Positions 47,031 to 55,298 of a stretch of 64,000 bases of DNA are shown here, piece by piece (position 1 is the stretch's first letter; each line of letters begins with the position of its first letter). This stretch comes from Nocardioides sp. zg-1228 (GTDB taxonomy: Bacteria > Actinomycetota > Actinomycetes > Propionibacteriales > Nocardioidaceae). The stretch covers positions 1,240,001-1,304,000 of the forward strand of contig NZ_CP070961.1 in NCBI RefSeq assembly GCF_017086465.1, written 5' to 3'. The position numbers and the translations under genes were made by a program. The notes under the pieces are model-generated. The model saw only the letters and a list, made by a program, of their open reading frames with translations, made no database searches and was not told the origin of the DNA.

Positions 47031-48305
47031 GTGGCCCACCCGATCCTCGCTGCCGCGGGCATCATCGACGAGACGCTCAAGAGCGTCGCGGACGCCAACC
47101 CGACGTTCATGTCGACGTCCGACAAGGCCGCCGCGTTGGGCGAGCTGATCCGGCTCGAGACCCGGCTGGCGGAGCTGAGGTTGCGGGTGCTGGCTGGCGC
47201 CGGTGACGTGGCCGCGGGTGCGGCCGCCCGCGACGCCGCCGGCTGGCTCGCGTGGGCCACGCTGTCGCGTCCCGAGGACGCCCGCGCCGACCTGCGCCTC
47301 GCGTCGGCGGTCGACCGGCGCTGGCCGGTGGTCGGTGCCGCGCTGCGGGAGGGGTCGGCCAACCTCGCCCAGGCCCGCGTCATCGTGCGGGCGCTGGACA
47401 ACCTGCCCGACACCGTCCCCGGCGACGTCCTCGCCGCTGCCGAGGGCGCCCTGGTCGGCCACGCCGCGACCCTGGACCCGCAGCGGCTCGCGAAGGTCGG
47501 CCGACACATCCTCGCCACCGTCGCCCCCGAGGTCGTCGACGACGCCGAGGCCCGGCGGCTGGCCGAGCTCGAGGCCGAGGCGCACCGCAAGACCCGCACC
47601 ACCGTGCGCCGGCTCGGTGACGGCACCACCCGGATCACCTCGCTCGTCCCCGACGCCGTCGCGCACCGGTTCGTCACCTACCTCACGGCGTACACCAACC
47701 CCCGCCGCGACGACGGCACGACCGCCCCTGCCGCGGGAGACGCGGTCGGACGGCTCCCGCACCCGCGCAAGCTCGGCGAGGCGTTCTGCCGGCTCCTCGA
47801 GGCCGTCGACCCGCGCCGCCTCCCGGTCCACGGCGGCGACGCCACCACCCTCGTCGTCACGATCGGTCTCGACTCACTGCGTGCCGACCTCGCCACCGCC
47901 GGGCTCATCGCCCCGGCCGTGCCCGGCGACGCCGACGGGCCGGCGGGGTCCGGGGACATGATCACCGCCGTCGAGGCCCGCCGACTCGCGTGCAGCGCGA
48001 GGATCCTGCCCGCCGTCCTCGGCGGCCCCTCGGAGGTCCTCGACCTCGGCCGCACCCGCCGCCTGTTCAGCCCCGCCCAGCAGCGCGCCCTGCTCATCCG
48101 GGACCGCACCTGCCGCGGCGAGGGCTGCGACATCCCCGGCACCTGGGCAGAGGCCCACCACTGGAACCCCTGGCTCTCCGGCGGCCGCACCGACCTCGAC
48201 GACGGCGTCCTGCTCTGCAGCCACCATCACCACCGCGCCCACGATCCGGCGTACAACGCTGCGCGCCTCCCCAACGGCGACGTCCGCTTCACCAGGAGGA
48301 CGTGA
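47031..48305 (+). CDS. DUF222 / HNH endonuclease (13E12-repeat family)
   Basis: 424 residues from GTG 47031. DUF222 (about 20-290), then a C-terminal HNH nuclease domain: CRGEGCDIPGTWAEAHHWNPW and LLCSHHHHRAHDPAYN, with the paired Cys and His expected for zinc and catalysis. Multi-copy in actinobacterial genomes; probably a mobile or selfish nuclease, or one induced by DNA damage. The GTG has GGGGAGGAGG about 8 nt upstream. Expression is probably SOS-controlled through the box at 46948. Confidence 0.92.
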   Translation: MAHPILAAAGIIDETLKSVADANPTFMSTSDKAAALGELIRLETRLAELRLRVLAGAGDVAAGAAARDAAGWLAWATLSRPEDARADLRLASAVDRRWPVVGAALREGSANLAQARVIVRALDNLPDTVPGDVLAAAEGALVGHAATLDPQRLAKVGRHILATVAPEVVDDAEARRLAELEAEAHRKTRTTVRRLGDGTTRITSLVPDAVAHRFVTYLTAYTNPRRDDGTTAPAAGDAVGRLPHPRKLGEAFCRLLEAVDPRRLPVHGGDATTLVVTIGLDSLRADLATAGLIAPAVPGDADGPAGSGDMITAVEARRLACSARILPAVLGGPSEVLDLGRTRRLFSPAQQRALLIRDRTCRGEGCDIPGTWAEAHHWNPWLSGGRTDLDDGVLLCSHHHHRAHDPAYNAARLPNGDVRFTRRT

Positions 48306-48503
48306 GGGTCATCGCCGTTTGACCGACGATGTCTCCGCTCGCCTGGGCACGCTCGTGTCACGTCTTCTCGGAGTTCGACCCGTCGCGAGATCGAACGTCG
48401 CATAATGCCGATCACAGGTGCTCGGTGCTCCGAGGGCGGGAGCCACCTGTGCCGCGATCCAGGCTGACCAGCCTGGCGACACCCGAGCCAAGGAGCCGAA
48501 GAC

Positions 48504-49115
48504 GTGACTTCTGACGCCGTCGTCGGGCGGCAGCAGGGGGTCCTGGCGGATTGGAACGACGACCGGGGCTTCGGCTTCATCACGCCCGCTGTTGGAGGCC
48601 CGCGTGTGTTCGTGCACGTAAGTGCGTTCCCTCGTGGTCGGCGGCCCGTCACCGGGTGCGAGGTCACCTACGCCGAGCTTCGAGACGAGCGCAACCGGGC
48701 GCGTGCATCGGAGGTGCGATACGTCGGCGCCGTCTGGGCCGGCCGTCCAGGCGTCACCGGGATGCCCTTGGCGCTCGCCTCAGCGACGCTGTTCTTCACC
48801 CTCCTGGTGGGCCTTCTCGTGCTGGACGAGCTGCCAGTCACGCTGTTGGCTGCTTACGGCCTGTGCAGCGGAGTGGCGTTCCTGATGTACGGCGCCGACA
48901 AGTCCGCAGCGGAACAGGGTAGGTGGCGCACGTCGGAGTCCACCCTCCACACGATCGCCCTCCTGGGTGGCTGGCCGGGTGCGCTGGTCGCGCGACGGGT
49001 CTTCCGACACAAGACGACCAAGCAACCGTTCCGCACGATCTTCTGGTTCACGGTCATCGCCAACTGCGTGGCACTTGCCTGGTTCGTGTACGACGCGCCT
49101 GTGACGCTGCCCTGA
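48504..49115 (+). CDS. cold-shock domain + DUF1294 membrane protein
   Basis: 203 residues from GTG 48504 (AAGGAG 9 nt upstream). N-terminal cold-shock (CspA-like) domain about 8-70 (GVLADWNDDRGFGFITP, FVHVSAF) and C-terminal DUF1294 with about three membrane helices (about 88-110, 112-130, 175-195) and TLHTIALLGGWPGALVARRVFRHKTTKQPF. This CSD-DUF1294 pairing is a recurrent two-domain protein. It may bind RNA at the membrane; role unknown. Upstream 48306-48503 contains CATAAT at 48401, a possible -10, with a GTTCGA/TCGAAC dyad 22 bp before it. Confidence 0.88.
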   Translation: MTSDAVVGRQQGVLADWNDDRGFGFITPAVGGPRVFVHVSAFPRGRRPVTGCEVTYAELRDERNRARASEVRYVGAVWAGRPGVTGMPLALASATLFFTLLVGLLVLDELPVTLLAAYGLCSGVAFLMYGADKSAAEQGRWRTSESTLHTIALLGGWPGALVARRVFRHKTTKQPFRTIFWFTVIANCVALAWFVYDAPVTLP

Positions 49116-49271
49116 CCAGGTGGGGTCCGCTGCACGAATCGGTGCCGGCCCCGACCTTGGCCGTTCGGCCGCCTGTCCGCGCCACCTGGAAAGCACCCGG
49201 ACAGCCGCTGTCCGCCTCCTGCATGGTCTGGTTGTGCCATCCGGTTGCCGACAACGCTGCACCTGTGAACG

Positions 49272-49685
49272 TCAGGGGCCGGCCAACTGGATGGCGGCGT
49301 CGAGCTCACGGAGCTTCTCCGGCGAACAGGCGCCGATCCGCTCGACAAGAAGTTCCTCGCCGAGGCGCGTACCCCAGGTGCAGAAGACCGTCGCGTTCTG
49401 CGGGAGCGCGACTCGCACGACACCTTCCTCGGCCAGCCCCTCCGAGCTGCCGAACCAGACCTCGATCCCGATGGCTTGAACCTGACCGGCTTCGGCGACC
49501 ATGCGGCGCCGGTTGTCGGCGTCGACCGCCTGGTCGCCGGACATGATCAGGAAGCCGCGTTTCTCGGCCGACGTGGCCGGTGCGACGATCTGCATGACGT
49601 GGACCTCAGAGCGCGCCTCGTCCGACAGCACAACCACCGGTCGCTTCCCGTCGATCTCTGCCCACCACAGCTCGCCACGACGCAC
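49272..49685 (-). CDS. MazF/PemK-like toxin without visible antitoxin
   Basis: 137 residues from GTG 49685. PemK/MazF fold: VRRGELWWAEIDGKRPVVVLS, then VMQIVAPATSAEKRG and IGIEVWFGSSEGL. RNA-cleaving ribonuclease toxins of this family are usually preceded by a MazE-type antitoxin gene. In the 230 bp upstream I see no frame resembling an antitoxin. Either orphaned, a distant chimera, or a non-toxic homologue; it is somewhat longer than typical MazF (about 110). Weak start signals. Confidence 0.78.
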   Translation of the reverse strand: MRRGELWWAEIDGKRPVVVLSDEARSEVHVMQIVAPATSAEKRGFLIMSGDQAVDADNRRRMVAEAGQVQAIGIEVWFGSSEGLAEEGVVRVALPQNATVFCTWGTRLGEELLVERIGACSPEKLRELDAAIQLAGP

Positions 49686-49916
49686 CTGGCGAAACTACCA
49701 GTTCCGATGTGTGGCAAGGACGACTCAAGGCGCCCGCTCATGCCCATGGCGTGCGAGGCGTCGGCCATCCGGAGCTGCCGCTGGGCGTGCGTCGGGAGGG
49801 TGCGTCATCGCCGCGTGACGGAGAAGGGCGGCGGTTTCCCAGCCGTTGTTCGTCGACCTGCCGTCGAGATGGAGGGGAACCTCGCGGGTCTGCCCCCGCT
49901 CGTACCCACCGATGGC

Positions 49917-50501
49917 TCATCGCGTCCGACGATCACCCCCCAGCAGGTCGAGGTCGCGCTCGCAGAACCCGTGATGCGCCCACTCTTCGTTCAAGACCAC
50001 CCGCAGACACTCGAGCACCGTCTTCCCCGCGGCGTACGGCGGCCAGCCCGGCCCAGCAGGCACGGGCGCGGGCGCCGACAGCTCATCGGTCGTCACGCTC
50101 GCCAACCAACGCTCGAGCTCGGCGGCCTGCTCCTCGCGCACCGTCAGCACCTCGTCGAGGCCAGGCGCAGCCGCTCGGTCCAGGCCTTGCTCCTCCTGGT
50201 CAGGCACGAAGGCCGGTGCCAACCCGATTGCCGTGAACCGTCGAGGTGACCCAAGGCAGCAGCGACGGAACCACGAGTCGTGCACGAACACCAGGTGGCG
50301 CAGGGTCTCTACCGCCGACCATTCGCCGCCGACGCGCTGGTGCTCTGACCCCTCGGGCATGCCGCGCAGTCGCGCGACCGTGGATGCCCAGCTGTCCCGC
50401 AGGCCTCGCTCGGCCTCGCGTAGGTCTGTGGGGTCGGTTGATCGCATCAGCGCTCGCACCGGGTGCCGCCGGTCCAGCTCGGCCTCGACGTACGCCGTCA
50501 C
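49917..50501 (-). CDS. DinB-family protein
   Basis: 194 residues from GTG 50501 (GGAG 6 nt upstream). DinB_2-like four-helix bundle: WSAVETLRHLVFVHDSWF and LNEEWAHHGFCERDLDLL supply the His metal-ligand positions, typical of the DinB/YfiT superfamily of metal-dependent enzymes (mycothiol-dependent transferases and relatives). Substrate unknown. Its GTG overlaps the stop of a 29-codon ORF (GTGA), suggesting coupling. Confidence 0.82.
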   Translation of the reverse strand: MTAYVEAELDRRHPVRALMRSTDPTDLREAERGLRDSWASTVARLRGMPEGSEHQRVGGEWSAVETLRHLVFVHDSWFRRCCLGSPRRFTAIGLAPAFVPDQEEQGLDRAAAPGLDEVLTVREEQAAELERWLASVTTDELSAPAPVPAGPGWPPYAAGKTVLECLRVVLNEEWAHHGFCERDLDLLGGDRRTR

Positions 50502-50587
50502 TTCGACTCCGTTGCCACCAGGTTGGTGACCAGCCCGTCGATGACCGCGTCCTGCATCACCACGCCGATCAGACGAGCCCGGGTCAT
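50498..50587 (-). CDS. possible 29-residue leader ORF of the DinB gene
   Basis: ATG 50587 to TGA 50498; MTRARLIGVVMQDAVIDGLV... and ends in ATESK. The stop overlaps the DinB start by GTGA. Could be a leader peptide or the 3' remnant of a lost gene. The rest of 50588-50734 shows nothing I can support. Confidence 0.3.
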   Translation of the reverse strand: MTRARLIGVVMQDAVIDGLVTNLVATESK

Positions 50588-50734
50588 GTCTCACTCGCGA
50601 AACTCGGCACCAGTCATGTCTTGATCCTCGAATGTGACCATGCCGGACACTCTGCACCGCCATACCGACATCCACCCCGCCATGGCCCGAGCAGGCTCGG
50701 GCTCACCCGGGCGAACGAGGCACCGGCGCCGGCG

Positions 50735-51478
50735 CTATGCCAGGCGCCGAAGCACCCCGAGCGGCACGCGCCTGATCAGGAACCCCAGCGGCACCCAGGG
50801 CCAGGCGGGGACCACGGCGGAGCCCTTCTCCTTCTCCATCGCCTCGACCATGGCGCGCACGCCCTTCTCGGTCGAGGCGACCAGGAGAGTGGCGGTGGCG
50901 GTGGCCGACATCTCCGAGACGATGAAGCCCGGGTAGAGCACGGTGACCTTGATCGGCGTGCCGTGGACGTCGGCGCGGAAGCCCTCGGCGAGGTGGGCGA
51001 CCGCGGCCTTGGAGGCGGCGTACGTCGTCATGTTGCGCGGCATGCCGCGCAGGGCCGAGAAGCTGGAGACCACCACCAGGTGGCCGGAGTCCTGGGCGCG
51101 GAAGATCGCCGCCGCCGCTTCGGTCTGGGCCAGCGCACCGACGAAGTTGGTCATCGCGGTCTGGCGGTTGGCGTCGAAGCGGCCCGTGCCGAGCGGCTGG
51201 CCCTTCCCGATCCCGGCGTTGACGACGACCCGGTCGAGTCCGCCGAGCTCGTCGCGGAGCTCGCCGAAGACGCGGAAGACCGCGTCGTGGTCGTCGACGT
51301 CGAGCGCCTTGACCGCCACGCGGCGCTCGGGGTGGGCGGCCACGATCTCGTCGCGCAGCGCGTCGAGCCGGTCGGTCCGCCGCGCGCAGAGCGCGAGGTC
51401 GTGGCCGCGGGCGGCCAGCTGGCGGGCCATCTCGGCGCCCAGGCCGCTGCTCGCTCCGGTGATGAGGGTGGTCGGCAC
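50735..51478 (-). CDS. SDR-family short-chain dehydrogenase
   Basis: 247 residues from GTG 51478 (AGGA 6 nt upstream). Rossmann TGASSGLGAEMARQLA, NAGIG, Ser in VVSSFSALRG, and YAASKAAV (catalytic Tyr-Lys). C-terminal FLIRRVPLGVLRR may touch the membrane. Last gene of the acyl-CoA operon (55259 to 50735); 7 bp from the phosphatase gene. Probable hydroxyacyl or steroid-type dehydrogenase; substrate unknown. Confidence 0.87.
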   Translation of the reverse strand: MPTTLITGASSGLGAEMARQLAARGHDLALCARRTDRLDALRDEIVAAHPERRVAVKALDVDDHDAVFRVFGELRDELGGLDRVVVNAGIGKGQPLGTGRFDANRQTAMTNFVGALAQTEAAAAIFRAQDSGHLVVVSSFSALRGMPRNMTTYAASKAAVAHLAEGFRADVHGTPIKVTVLYPGFIVSEMSATATATLLVASTEKGVRAMVEAMEKEKGSAVVPAWPWVPLGFLIRRVPLGVLRRLA

Positions 51479-51485
51479 GGGGGTC

Positions 51486-52154
51486 CTAGCGGTAGGTGAT
51501 CAGGTCGGGGGAGAGGTGGTCGGCGGCGTTGAACGTCACGAGCGTGGTGCCGCGCGAGCCACGGACGACGGTCGAGGTGCCGGTGTTGATCGACACGGGG
51601 TTGAGCCGCAGCCACAGGTCGGTCCGCGTGGGCTCGCCGTCGGCGAGGAGCGAGGCCGCCGCCCAGGCCACCGGTCCGCCGCTGGTCAGCACGACGGCCG
51701 TGCCGCTGCGGGGCAGCGCGTCGGCCAGCCGGTCGAGCGCCGCGCCCACCCGGGCGGTGAACGCCGCGAACGACTCGTCGTAGGACTCGTCGTGGTCGCC
51801 CGACGTCCAGCGGCGCGTCGCCTCCTCGAACCACCGCTGGAAGGCGGCCTTCTCCGACTCGCCGCCGGCCGTGGTGGGCTGGTCGTGGACGGCCAGCACC
51901 TGCAGGTGGTCGAACTCGCTCCAGCCGCGGTCGACGTCCGCCGGGGTCGACCAGCCCGCGCCGTCGAGCACGCCGGCCGCCGTCTGGGCGTGGCGCCTCA
52001 TCCCGCCCGTCACGACCAGGTCGGGCACGACCCCCCGGGCGGCGAGGGCGGCGCCCAGCAGCCGCGACTGCTCGTGGCCGGTCCGGGAGAGCTCGTCGTA
52101 GTCGGCGGCGCCGAACGAGGCCTGCCCGTGCCGCACGAGGAGGATGCTGCTCAC
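51486..52154 (-). CDS. histidine phosphatase family protein
   Basis: 222 residues from GTG 52154. Phosphoglycerate-mutase-like fold: LVRHGQASFGAADYDELSRTG (RHG catalytic His), VVTGGMRRHAQTA and the second His lies in GGPVAWAAASL region (weakly defined). Acts on a phosphate ester, perhaps of an acyl-CoA pathway intermediate; it follows a phosphotransferase gene with GTGA overlap, which suggests linked phosphorylation and dephosphorylation steps (inference). Confidence 0.83.
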   Translation of the reverse strand: MSSILLVRHGQASFGAADYDELSRTGHEQSRLLGAALAARGVVPDLVVTGGMRRHAQTAAGVLDGAGWSTPADVDRGWSEFDHLQVLAVHDQPTTAGGESEKAAFQRWFEEATRRWTSGDHDESYDESFAAFTARVGAALDRLADALPRSGTAVVLTSGGPVAWAAASLLADGEPTRTDLWLRLNPVSINTGTSTVVRGSRGTTLVTFNAADHLSPDLITYR

Positions 52155-53224
52155 CGGACGATCAGTCCGTCGACGCGGCGGCCGATGACCTGCACGGCCG
52201 CGCCGAACAGGGCGTACATCTCGTTGGTCGTCTGGCGGTGGACGTAGCGGTAGTAGATCTGCTGGGCGATCACGGCCATCCGGAAGAGCCCGAAGACCTC
52301 GTAGAAGCGCCACTGCTCGGGCGTGACGGACCGGCCGGTGCGCTCGGCGTACGCCGCCACGAACTCGCCGCGGGTCAGCATCCCCGGCAGGTGCGTCGGC
52401 ACCCGCCGCATCAGCTGGAACTCCTCGTCGTCGTCGGCCTGCACCCAGTAGGCCATCGAGCCCGCGAGGTCCATCAGCGGGTCGCCCAGGGTCGCCATCT
52501 CCCAGTCGAGCACCCCGACCACGCGCGTCACGTCGTCCTCGGCGAGCACCAGGTTGTCGAGCTTGTAGTCGTTGTGGATCACGCAGGTGGCCACGTCGTC
52601 GGGCTGGTGCGCGTCGAGCCACGCCATCACCGACTCGAGGTCGGGCACGTCGTCGGTGCGGGCGTTGCGGTAGCGCGTCGACCAGCCCTCGACCTGGCGG
52701 CGGACGTAGCCGCGGCCCTTGCCGAGACCGGTGAGGCCCGCCGCCCCGGGGTCGATGCCGTGCAGCTCGGCGAGCACGTCGACGGCGTGCAGGCACAGCT
52801 CGCGCGCCTGCTCGGCGGACAGGGGCACGTCGCCCGGCCACTCGCTGCGCGGGATCACGCCGGGGATCCGCTCCATCGCGTAGAAGTCGGCGCCGATGAC
52901 GTCGGCGTCGTCGCAGAAGGCGACCATCGGGGCGACGTAGCCGAAGACCGGCGCGAGCGCCGACTGGATGGCGTGCTCGCGGTGCATGTCGTGCGCCCCA
53001 CGCGCCTTGGTGCCGGCCGGGGCGCGTCGCACGATGAGGTCGCGGCCCGAGGGGTAGCGCAGCAGGTAGGTGAGGTTGGAGGCGCCGCCGGTGAACTGGC
53101 GGACCTCCGGCTCGCCGTCGAGCCCGTCGGCGTGCTCGGCGTGGTCGCGGAGCCAGGCCGCGACCCGGGGGACGTCGAACGCGTCCTCCGCGCGCACCTC
53201 GCGGGCGCCCGGCACGTCGCTCAC
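52151..53224 (-). CDS. phosphotransferase family protein (ACAD10/11 kinase-type)
   Basis: 357 residues from GTG 53224. Aminoglycoside-phosphotransferase/choline-kinase fold: ASNLTYLLRYPSG (P-loop region), VRRAP, AMERIPGVIP, VIHNDYKLDNLVL (catalytic HND) and VVGVLDWEMATLGDPLMDL (DW). This subgroup is fused to an acyl-CoA dehydrogenase in eukaryotic ACAD10/ACAD11, where it phosphorylates 4-hydroxyacyl-CoAs. Here it is a separate gene in the same operon as an acyl-CoA dehydrogenase. GTGA overlaps both neighbours. Confidence 0.9.
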   Translation of the reverse strand: MSDVPGAREVRAEDAFDVPRVAAWLRDHAEHADGLDGEPEVRQFTGGASNLTYLLRYPSGRDLIVRRAPAGTKARGAHDMHREHAIQSALAPVFGYVAPMVAFCDDADVIGADFYAMERIPGVIPRSEWPGDVPLSAEQARELCLHAVDVLAELHGIDPGAAGLTGLGKGRGYVRRQVEGWSTRYRNARTDDVPDLESVMAWLDAHQPDDVATCVIHNDYKLDNLVLAEDDVTRVVGVLDWEMATLGDPLMDLAGSMAYWVQADDDEEFQLMRRVPTHLPGMLTRGEFVAAYAERTGRSVTPEQWRFYEVFGLFRMAVIAQQIYYRYVHRQTTNEMYALFGAAVQVIGRRVDGLIVR

Positions 53225-54009
53225 GAGCCCGCTCCCGCCTCGAGCTTCGCGGCCTGGTCGCGCATGATCGCGTCGTAGGCCGGTCGGTCGGCCCACTTGA
53301 GGAAGAAGGCCTGCCGGGCCGCCTCGTCCGGCACGATCACGTCGTCGCCGGCGTCGATGCCGGCCAGGACCGCGGCGGCGATGTCGTCAGCGGTGGTGGT
53401 CGAGCGCTCGACCAGCCCGGCGACCACCCGGCCCACGGCCTCGTCGCTGCCCTGCAGGGAGTCCATCAGGTTGGTGCGGAAGTAGGACGGGCAGACGACG
53501 CTCGCGCGGATGCCGTGGGACGCCAGCTCGTGGCCGCACGTCTCGGTGAAGGCCACGACAGCAGCCTTCACCGCGTTGTAGGAGCCCATCCCGCCCGGGT
53601 GCACGAGCCCGGCGAGGGAGGCGACGTTGACGAGGTGGCCCGAGCGCCGCTCCTTGAGCATCGGGACGAACGCCCGGGTGCCGCGGACCGCGCCGAAGAG
53701 GTTGACGTCGGTGATCCACTGCCACTCCTCGATCGTGCAGCGGTCGACCCGCCCGCCACCGGCGACGCCGGCGTTGTTGACCAGCACGTCGAGACCGCCC
53801 CACCGCTCCCGGACGGCGTCCACGGCCGCGTCCCAGTCGGCGTCGGAGGTGATGTCGAGGACGAGGTCGATGCCGTCGGCGTCGACCCGGTCGGTGGCGA
53901 GCACCTCGTCACCCCTCTCGCGGAAGGCGGTGACCAGCGCGGCACCGAGCCCCGAGGCGGCACCGGTGACCAGGACGCGTCGCGCGCTGCTGCTCGACGG
54001 GGCGCTCAC
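53221..54009 (-). CDS. SDR-family oxidoreductase
   Basis: 262 residues from GTG 54009. LVTGAASGLGAALV, LDITSD, NNAGVAGGG, NVASLAGL and SYNAVKAAV (Tyr-Lys). Full set of classical SDR motifs. Likely 3-hydroxyacyl or similar dehydrogenase in the acyl-CoA route. Overlaps acyl-CoA dehydrogenase and phosphotransferase genes by GTGA at each end. Confidence 0.9.
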   Translation of the reverse strand: MSAPSSSSARRVLVTGAASGLGAALVTAFRERGDEVLATDRVDADGIDLVLDITSDADWDAAVDAVRERWGGLDVLVNNAGVAGGGRVDRCTIEEWQWITDVNLFGAVRGTRAFVPMLKERRSGHLVNVASLAGLVHPGGMGSYNAVKAAVVAFTETCGHELASHGIRASVVCPSYFRTNLMDSLQGSDEAVGRVVAGLVERSTTTADDIAAAVLAGIDAGDDVIVPDEAARQAFFLKWADRPAYDAIMRDQAAKLEAGAGS

Positions 54010-55259
54010 GAGGCGTGCTTCCCGAGCTCGATCTTGGCGACCACGTTGCGGTGCACCTCGTCGGGTCCGTCCGCCAGCCGCAGCGTGCGGGCCCCGACCC
54101 AGGCGGCCGCGAGCGGGAAGTCGTCGGACATCCCGGCCCCGCCGTGCAGCTGGATCGCCATGTCGATCACGTCCAGGGCCATCGCCGGCACCTCGACCTT
54201 GATCTCGCTCACCGCGGAGTAGGCCTCCCGGCTCATGCCCTGGTCGAGCAGCCAGGCGGCGTGCATCACCAGCAGTCGCGAGCGGTTGATGGCGATCCGC
54301 GCGTCGGCGATGCGTTCGCGGTTGCCGCCGAGGCTGGCGATCGGCTTGCCGAAGGCGGTGCGCGAGAGCGCACGGGCGCAGGCGAGCTCGAGGGCCCGCT
54401 CGGCGAGGCCGATCGCTCGCATGCAGTGGTGGACCCGGCCGGGACCGAGCCGGCCCTGGGCGATCTCGAACGCGCGTCCCGGGCCGAGCAGGACGTGGGA
54501 GGCCGGGACCCGCACGTCGTCGAAGGAGACCTCGCCGTGGCCCAGCGGCTCGTCGTAGTAGCCCATCGTGGTGAGCATCCGCTCGACGGCGACGCCCTCG
54601 GCGTCACGGGGCACCAGCACCATGGTGTGGCGCGAGTGCCGGTCGGCGTCGGGGTCGGAGAGCCCCATGAAGATGAAGACCTTGCAGTCGGGGTTGCCGA
54701 CGCCGGTCGACCACCACTTGCGGCCGTTGATGACGACCTCGTCGCCGTCGAGCACCGCGGTGGCGGCCATGTTGGTGGCATCCGACGACGCCACGTCGGG
54801 CTCCGTCATGCAGAAGGCGCTGCGGATCTCCGCGCGCAGGAGCGGCTCGAGCCACTGCTGCTTCTGCTCCTCGGTGCCGTACTTGAGCAGCACCTCCATG
54901 TTGCCGGTGTCGGGGGCGTTGGAGTTGAAGACCAGCGGGGCCAGGAACGAGCGGCCCATCGCCTCGGCGACCGGCGCGTAGTCGACGTTGGTGAGCCCGT
55001 CGCCGCCGTCGGTGCCGAAGTCGGCGGCGTACCGCCCGGCGTGCGAGGCGGGGAGGAAGAGGTTCCACAGACCCTCGGCGCGGGCCTTGGCCTGCAGCTC
55101 GGCGATGACGGGGTCGGGGGTCCAGTTGTCGCCGCCGGACTCGCGGAGCCGGGTGATCCGGCGGTGCGCCTCGGCCTCGACGGGCTCGATCTCGTCGGTG
55201 ACGAACGCGCGCACGCGCTCGCGCAGGTCGGCCGCGCGCGGGGAGAGGGAGAAGTCCAT
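54006..55259 (-). CDS. acyl-CoA dehydrogenase (ACAD10/11-like)
   Basis: 417 residues from ATG 55259 (AAGG 8 nt upstream). N-terminal helical domain, FAD-binding CMTEPDVASSDATNMAATA and KWWSTGVGNPDCKV, and C-terminal helices with IQLHGGAGMSDDFPL and LADGPDEVHRNVVAKIEL. Dehydrogenates acyl-CoA; the long N-terminus and the neighbours point to the ACAD10/11 type. First gene of the operon, divergent from a TetR gene with a 19-bp palindrome between them. Confidence 0.93.
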   Translation of the reverse strand: MDFSLSPRAADLRERVRAFVTDEIEPVEAEAHRRITRLRESGGDNWTPDPVIAELQAKARAEGLWNLFLPASHAGRYAADFGTDGGDGLTNVDYAPVAEAMGRSFLAPLVFNSNAPDTGNMEVLLKYGTEEQKQQWLEPLLRAEIRSAFCMTEPDVASSDATNMAATAVLDGDEVVINGRKWWSTGVGNPDCKVFIFMGLSDPDADRHSRHTMVLVPRDAEGVAVERMLTTMGYYDEPLGHGEVSFDDVRVPASHVLLGPGRAFEIAQGRLGPGRVHHCMRAIGLAERALELACARALSRTAFGKPIASLGGNRERIADARIAINRSRLLVMHAAWLLDQGMSREAYSAVSEIKVEVPAMALDVIDMAIQLHGGAGMSDDFPLAAAWVGARTLRLADGPDEVHRNVVAKIELGKHAS

Positions 55260-55278
55260 GGCGTTGACCTTCGCACAC

Positions 55279-55297
55279 TGTTGAGCAATGCTCAACA
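55279..55297. promoter_or_regulatory. perfect 19-bp palindrome, TetR operator
   Basis: TGTTGAGCAATGCTCAACA: 9-bp arms exact, one central base. It lies between ATG 55259 (acyl-CoA dehydrogenase) and ATG 55299 (TetR). Nothing else fits in the 39-bp gap, so both promoters must overlap it. Confidence 0.75.
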
Positions 55298-55298
55298 G

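Noticed and set aside
48373..48396. GTTCGA-N12-TCGAAC as a second SOS box
   Set aside because: Half sites are inverted relative to the LexA consensus and the spacing is wrong.
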